Source: Marixanthotalea marina | Lineage (GTDB): Bacteria; Bacteroidota; Bacteroidia; Flavobacteriales; Flavobacteriaceae | DNA: 64,000 nt | Direction: 5' to 3' | NCBI GenBank assembly: GCA_018883545.1 | Contig: JAHLEH010000001.1 | Coordinates: 434,001 to 498,000, forward strand | Shown: one piece after another, positions 61,725 to 64,000 of the stretch | Layout of the letters: the number at the start of each line of letters is the position of its first letter | How positions within the stretch are numbered: the first letter of the stretch is position 1 | The notes under the pieces: model-generated | Seen by the model: only the letters and a program-made list of their open reading frames with translations | Database searches by the model: none | What the model was told of the DNA's origin: nothing | Position numbers and translations under genes: made by a program

Positions 61725-62504
61725 TTATTCTTCTTCGTCTCCAGCTACAACTTTAGATTTTGCTTTAGATTTTGCTTTTGGAGCAGCTTCTTCAGCGTTA
61801 TCATCGTTGTCTTTTTCAGCTTTACGCTCTGCCAAACCATTAGCGATAGCCGAGGTTACGTGAGATAAAATTTTATCGATCGATTTAGAAGCGTCATCGT
61901 TTGCAGGGATTACATAATCAACTTGACGAGGGTCTGAGTTGGTATCTACCATTGCAAAAATTGGAATGTTTAATTTTTGAGCTTCTTTAATCGCGATATG
62001 CTCACGTTTAATATCTACAACAAACAAAGCGCCTGGTAAACGGGTCATATCTGCTATAGAACCTAAGTTTTTCTCTAACTTAGCTCTTAAACGGTCTACT
62101 TGTAAACGTTCTTTTTTAGATAAGGTGTTAAAAGTACCATCTTTCTTCATTCTATCGATAGAAGCCATTTTTTTAACAGCTTTTCTAATAGTTACGAAGT
62201 TGGTTAACATACCGCCTGGCCATCTTTCTGTGATGTAAGGCATGTTGATAGCTCCCGCTTTTTCAGCAACAATGTCTTTTGCTTGTTTTTTGGTTGCAAC
62301 GAATAAAATTTTACGGCCAGAACTTGCAATTTTGCTAAGTGCTGCATTGGCTTCTTCTATTTTAGCCGCTGTTTTGTAAAGGTTAATAATATGGATGCCG
62401 TTGCGCTCCATATATACGTAAGGAGCCATATTTGGATCCCACTTACGTGTAAGGTGACCGAAGTGTACACCTGCTTCAAGTAATTCTTTTACTTCTACTG
62501 CCAT
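61725..62504 (-). CDS. rpsB: 30S ribosomal protein S2
   Basis: A 259-residue ribosomal protein. Signature stretches: [69 protein letters not shown] and [20 protein letters not shown]...[14 protein letters not shown]. The C-terminus is an acidic/basic tail of Lys, Ala and Glu. ATG 62504 gives the conserved [10 protein letters not shown]; a longer frame reaches into the spacer. The upstream spacer is 192 bp. Confidence 0.97.
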   Translation of the reverse strand: MAVEVKELLEAGVHFGHLTRKWDPNMAPYVYMERNGIHIINLYKTAAKIEEANAALSKIASSGRKILFVATKKQAKDIVAEKAGAINMPYITERWPGGMLTNFVTIRKAVKKMASIDRMKKDGTFNTLSKKERLQVDRLRAKLEKNLGSIADMTRLPGALFVVDIKREHIAIKEAQKLNIPIFAMVDTNSDPRQVDYVIPANDDASKSIDKILSHVTSAIANGLAERKAEKDNDDNAEEAAPKAKSKAKSKVVAGDEEE

Positions 62505-62649
62505 TTTGTAATAGTTTACGTTCTGTTGAATTAGCAATGTTCCTTTTGGCTGTTAGCTTTCGCTTTTGCTCTAGGCTTCATTTAGATGCTAAACTAAATC
62601 CCGTTCGGTTAAAAACTGGGCAACAATAACTGGTTATAAATTTTTGTTT

Positions 62650-62688
62650 GAAATGAAAGTGCTTCGACTGCGCTCAGCATAACATTTC
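62650..62688. repeat. Dispersed-repeat-like palindromic element in the rpsI-rpsB spacer
   Basis: Contains CTTCGACTGCGCTCAGCA bracketed by GAAATG (62650-62655) and CATTTC (62683-62688). Its GC content stands out from the surroundings. The motif resembles a short intergenic repeat that I know from Bacteroidota genomes; only one copy is in this window. Confidence 0.5.
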
Positions 62689-62696
62689 GAATAATA

Positions 62697-63083
62697 TTAA
62701 CGTTTAGAGAACTGGAATTTCTTACGCGCTTTCTTCTGACCGAATTTTTTACGCTCTACCATTCTTGGATCTCTTGTTAATAAGCCTTCTGGTTTTAGTG
62801 TTAATCTGTTCTCTGCATCTACTTCACACATTGCGCGAGAGATAGCTAAACGAACAGCTTCTGCCTGACCAGTAATACCGCCTCCAAATACATTTACAGT
62901 AATATCAAAGTTACCTTCGTTATTGGTCATTGCCAATGGTTGGTTTACTTTATATTGTAAAGTAGATGTAGTGAAGTAAGCGTTTAAATCTTTTTTGTTT
63001 ACTGTGATATTGCCTTTTCCTGGGGCAACATATACACGAGCAACTGCCGTTTTTCTACGGCCAATTTTGTGAATTACTTCCAT
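62697..63083 (-). CDS. rpsI: 30S ribosomal protein S9
   Basis: A 128-residue ribosomal protein with IGRRKTAVARVYVAPGKGNITVN at the N-terminus, VFGGGITGQAEAVRLAISRAM and the terminal GLLTRDPRMVERKKFGQKKARKKFQFSKR. Its ATG overlaps the rplM stop by one base (63083), as usual for the L13-S9 pair. Confidence 0.98.
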   Translation of the reverse strand: MEVIHKIGRRKTAVARVYVAPGKGNITVNKKDLNAYFTTSTLQYKVNQPLAMTNNEGNFDITVNVFGGGITGQAEAVRLAISRAMCEVDAENRLTLKPEGLLTRDPRMVERKKFGQKKARKKFQFSKR

Positions 63084-63538
63084 TAGTTGAATTCGTTTAA
63101 GTTAATGGTTTTTGGTTTTTGAGCGGCATATTTATGCTCGCTACCAACAACAACATTTAAATTACGGAATAAATCTGCACCTAATTTGTTTTTAGGTAAC
63201 ATACCTTTTACCGATTTTTCTACCAATCTTGCTGGGTCTTTTCCAAACATTTCGGTAGCTGATAAGCTTCTTTGACCACCAGGGTAACCAGTGTGACGAA
63301 TGTACGTTTTGTCATTCCATTTGTTACCTGTTAAGTTGATTTTTTCTGAGTTAATAACAATAACGTTATCTCCACAATCAACGTGTGGTGTGAAGCTAGG
63401 CTTGTGCTTTCCTCTTAGCAATTTTGCCACTTTAGAAGCCAAGCGTCCCAAATTTTGACCTTCAGCGTCTACCAAAACCCATTGCTTATCTGCAGTAGCT
63501 TTGTTTGCCGAAATCGTTTTGTAGCTTAATGTGTCCAC
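63083..63538 (-). CDS. rplM: 50S ribosomal protein L13
   Basis: A 151-residue protein using GTG 63538, which gives the length and the N-terminus (MDTLSYKTISANKATADKQW) usual in Bacteroidota; a longer frame to 63577 is possible but begins inside the leader. Signature parts are VLVDAEGQNLGRLASKVAKLLRGKHKP, YIRHTGYPGGQ and RLVEKSVKGMLPKNKLG. First gene of rplM-rpsI-rpsB-tsf. Confidence 0.97.
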   Translation of the reverse strand: MDTLSYKTISANKATADKQWVLVDAEGQNLGRLASKVAKLLRGKHKPSFTPHVDCGDNVIVINSEKINLTGNKWNDKTYIRHTGYPGGQRSLSATEMFGKDPARLVEKSVKGMLPKNKLGADLFRNLNVVVGSEHKYAAQKPKTINLNEFN

Positions 63539-63587
63539 AGTTATTAATTTTTTCTTAATTAAACATTCCTCTCTCAAAAAGAGTTTG

Positions 63588-63618
63588 CAAATTTACAATT
63601 ATATATTTGATTACCAAA
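63588..63618 (-). promoter_or_regulatory. Promoter of the rplM operon (TTTG-N19-TAAATTTG)
   Basis: Minus-strand TTTG (63618-63615) and TAAATTTGC (63595-63587) are 19 nt apart. The leader is about 46 nt before GTG 63538 and begins with a short CTC/GAG hairpin (63573-63583), which could matter for autoregulation by L13. Confidence 0.7.
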
Positions 63619-63731
63619 TAGAGAACTAATAATATTTGTGGCCGATTTTAAAGTGGTAATTAAATAGGTTTTGTCATATTTATAGTATCACATTTCTTAA
63701 TTTGAAATTGAACATAAAATTTTAAACATTT

Positions 63732-64000
63732 TTAATCAACAAACCCCATCAAGGCATATACTAAAGATGCCTGCCAATTAATGGCTATTTCGTTATGGCT
63801 GTAAGATTCTTGGTCGTCAATCCAATCGGTAGCAGTGTGGCCACCACCAACCAAATAACCAGGCCAAGGTGCTTCAACACCATCGGCACCTGAGCGTCTG
63901 TCGTGTGGGTGCATGGGTGGGTTAATGCCTAAACCCGTTACAAACGAACGATTGTAGTAATTATCACCAAAAATATGGTTTATTATTCCCAGAGAAGTTT
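63732..64000 (-). CDS. Glycoside hydrolase family 9 (endoglucanase-type), C-terminal part, cut by window edge
   Basis: The last ~89 codons of a gene that continues past 64000. The frame runs open from the edge to a stop at 63732 and carries GH9 signatures: HIFGDNYYNRSFVTGLG, NPPMHPHDRRSGADG (substrate-binding His-Arg) and YSHNEIAINWQASLVYAL with the general-acid Glu. GH9 enzymes are inverting beta-glucanases (cellulases, glucosidases). Signal, linker and remaining catalytic residues are outside the window. It indicates polysaccharide degradation beyond this edge. Confidence 0.85.
   Translation of the reverse strand, partial: TSLGIINHIFGDNYYNRSFVTGLGINPPMHPHDRRSGADGVEAPWPGYLVGGGHTATDWIDDQESYSHNEIAINWQASLVYALMGFVD

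Noticed and set aside
1-64000. CRISPR arrays, prophage, insertion sequences, rRNA genes
   Set aside because: No regularly spaced direct repeats, no transposase, integrase or phage structural genes, and no rRNA sequence were seen on either strand.

Overview
The window is a low-GC, gene-dense chromosomal segment of a member of the Flavobacteriaceae (Bacteroidota). The evidence is: TonB-dependent receptors with carboxypeptidase-like N-terminal domains; a complete SUF operon carrying DUF59/SufT and DUF2480 genes; an sdhCAB operon with a single cytochrome-b subunit; lineage-typical families (DUF3108, DUF3078, DUF5689, DUF5686-like); few Shine-Dalgarno sequences; and several promoters of the Bacteroidota type (TTTG, about 19-20 nt, TAnnTTTG). 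I cannot name the genus. No prophage, insertion sequence, CRISPR array or restriction system is visible.

Layout. 1-1.7 kb: two small lipoprotein genes (MORN-repeat, TlpA-like). 1.7-4.5 kb (minus): rimB-like protease, rimK, an aspartoacylase-like deacylase and 5-formyl-THF cyclo-ligase in one tight operon. 4.6-12.7 kb (plus): uvrC, a patatin/Omp85 protein, DUF3108, an M23 peptidase and pgi. 12.9-23.7 kb: two TonB-dependent receptors, a DUF5689 lipoprotein and two paralogous endonuclease/exonuclease/phosphatase proteins, plus three small genes. 23.8-25 kb: hflX. 25-34 kb (minus): a long SUF iron-sulfur operon (iscA-like, S23-type four-helix-bundle gene, sufB, sufC, sufD, sufS, META lipoprotein, sufE, sufT, DUF2480), then DUF3078. 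34-40 kb: thiL, twin zinc-ribbon genes, an alpha/beta hydrolase, an ACT-like gene, aspartate kinase and Xaa-Pro aminopeptidase. 40-45 kb: an unknown outer-membrane protein and sdhCAB. 45-48.5 kb: an orphan response regulator, a retropepsin-like protease, a TatD DNase, asparaginase and tRNA-Ser(GGA). 48.6-51.8 kb: exbB, an unknown membrane gene, two exbD genes and a beta-barrel gene. 51.8-60.5 kb (minus): PAP2-like, rpoN, asnS, an MMPL exporter, a barrel protein, frr and pyrH. 60.7-63.6 kb (minus): rplM-rpsI-rpsB-tsf. The right edge cuts through a GH9 glycosidase.

Most of the window is conserved housekeeping DNA. The unusual elements are: (1) a 23S-rRNA-intervening-sequence-type gene inserted in the SUF operon between 26-nt imperfect inverted repeats; (2) three genes (uvrC, thiL, an EEP nuclease) whose TAnnTTTG element ends exactly 4 nt before ATG, which suggests leaderless mRNAs; (3) related hairpin spacers on both sides of sufT, with a similar motif between rpsB and tsf; (4) a candidate nucleic-acid or phosphoester scavenging locus; and (5) a tandem pair of tiny zinc-ribbon proteins. 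Functional calls rest on motif recognition by eye; no database search was run.
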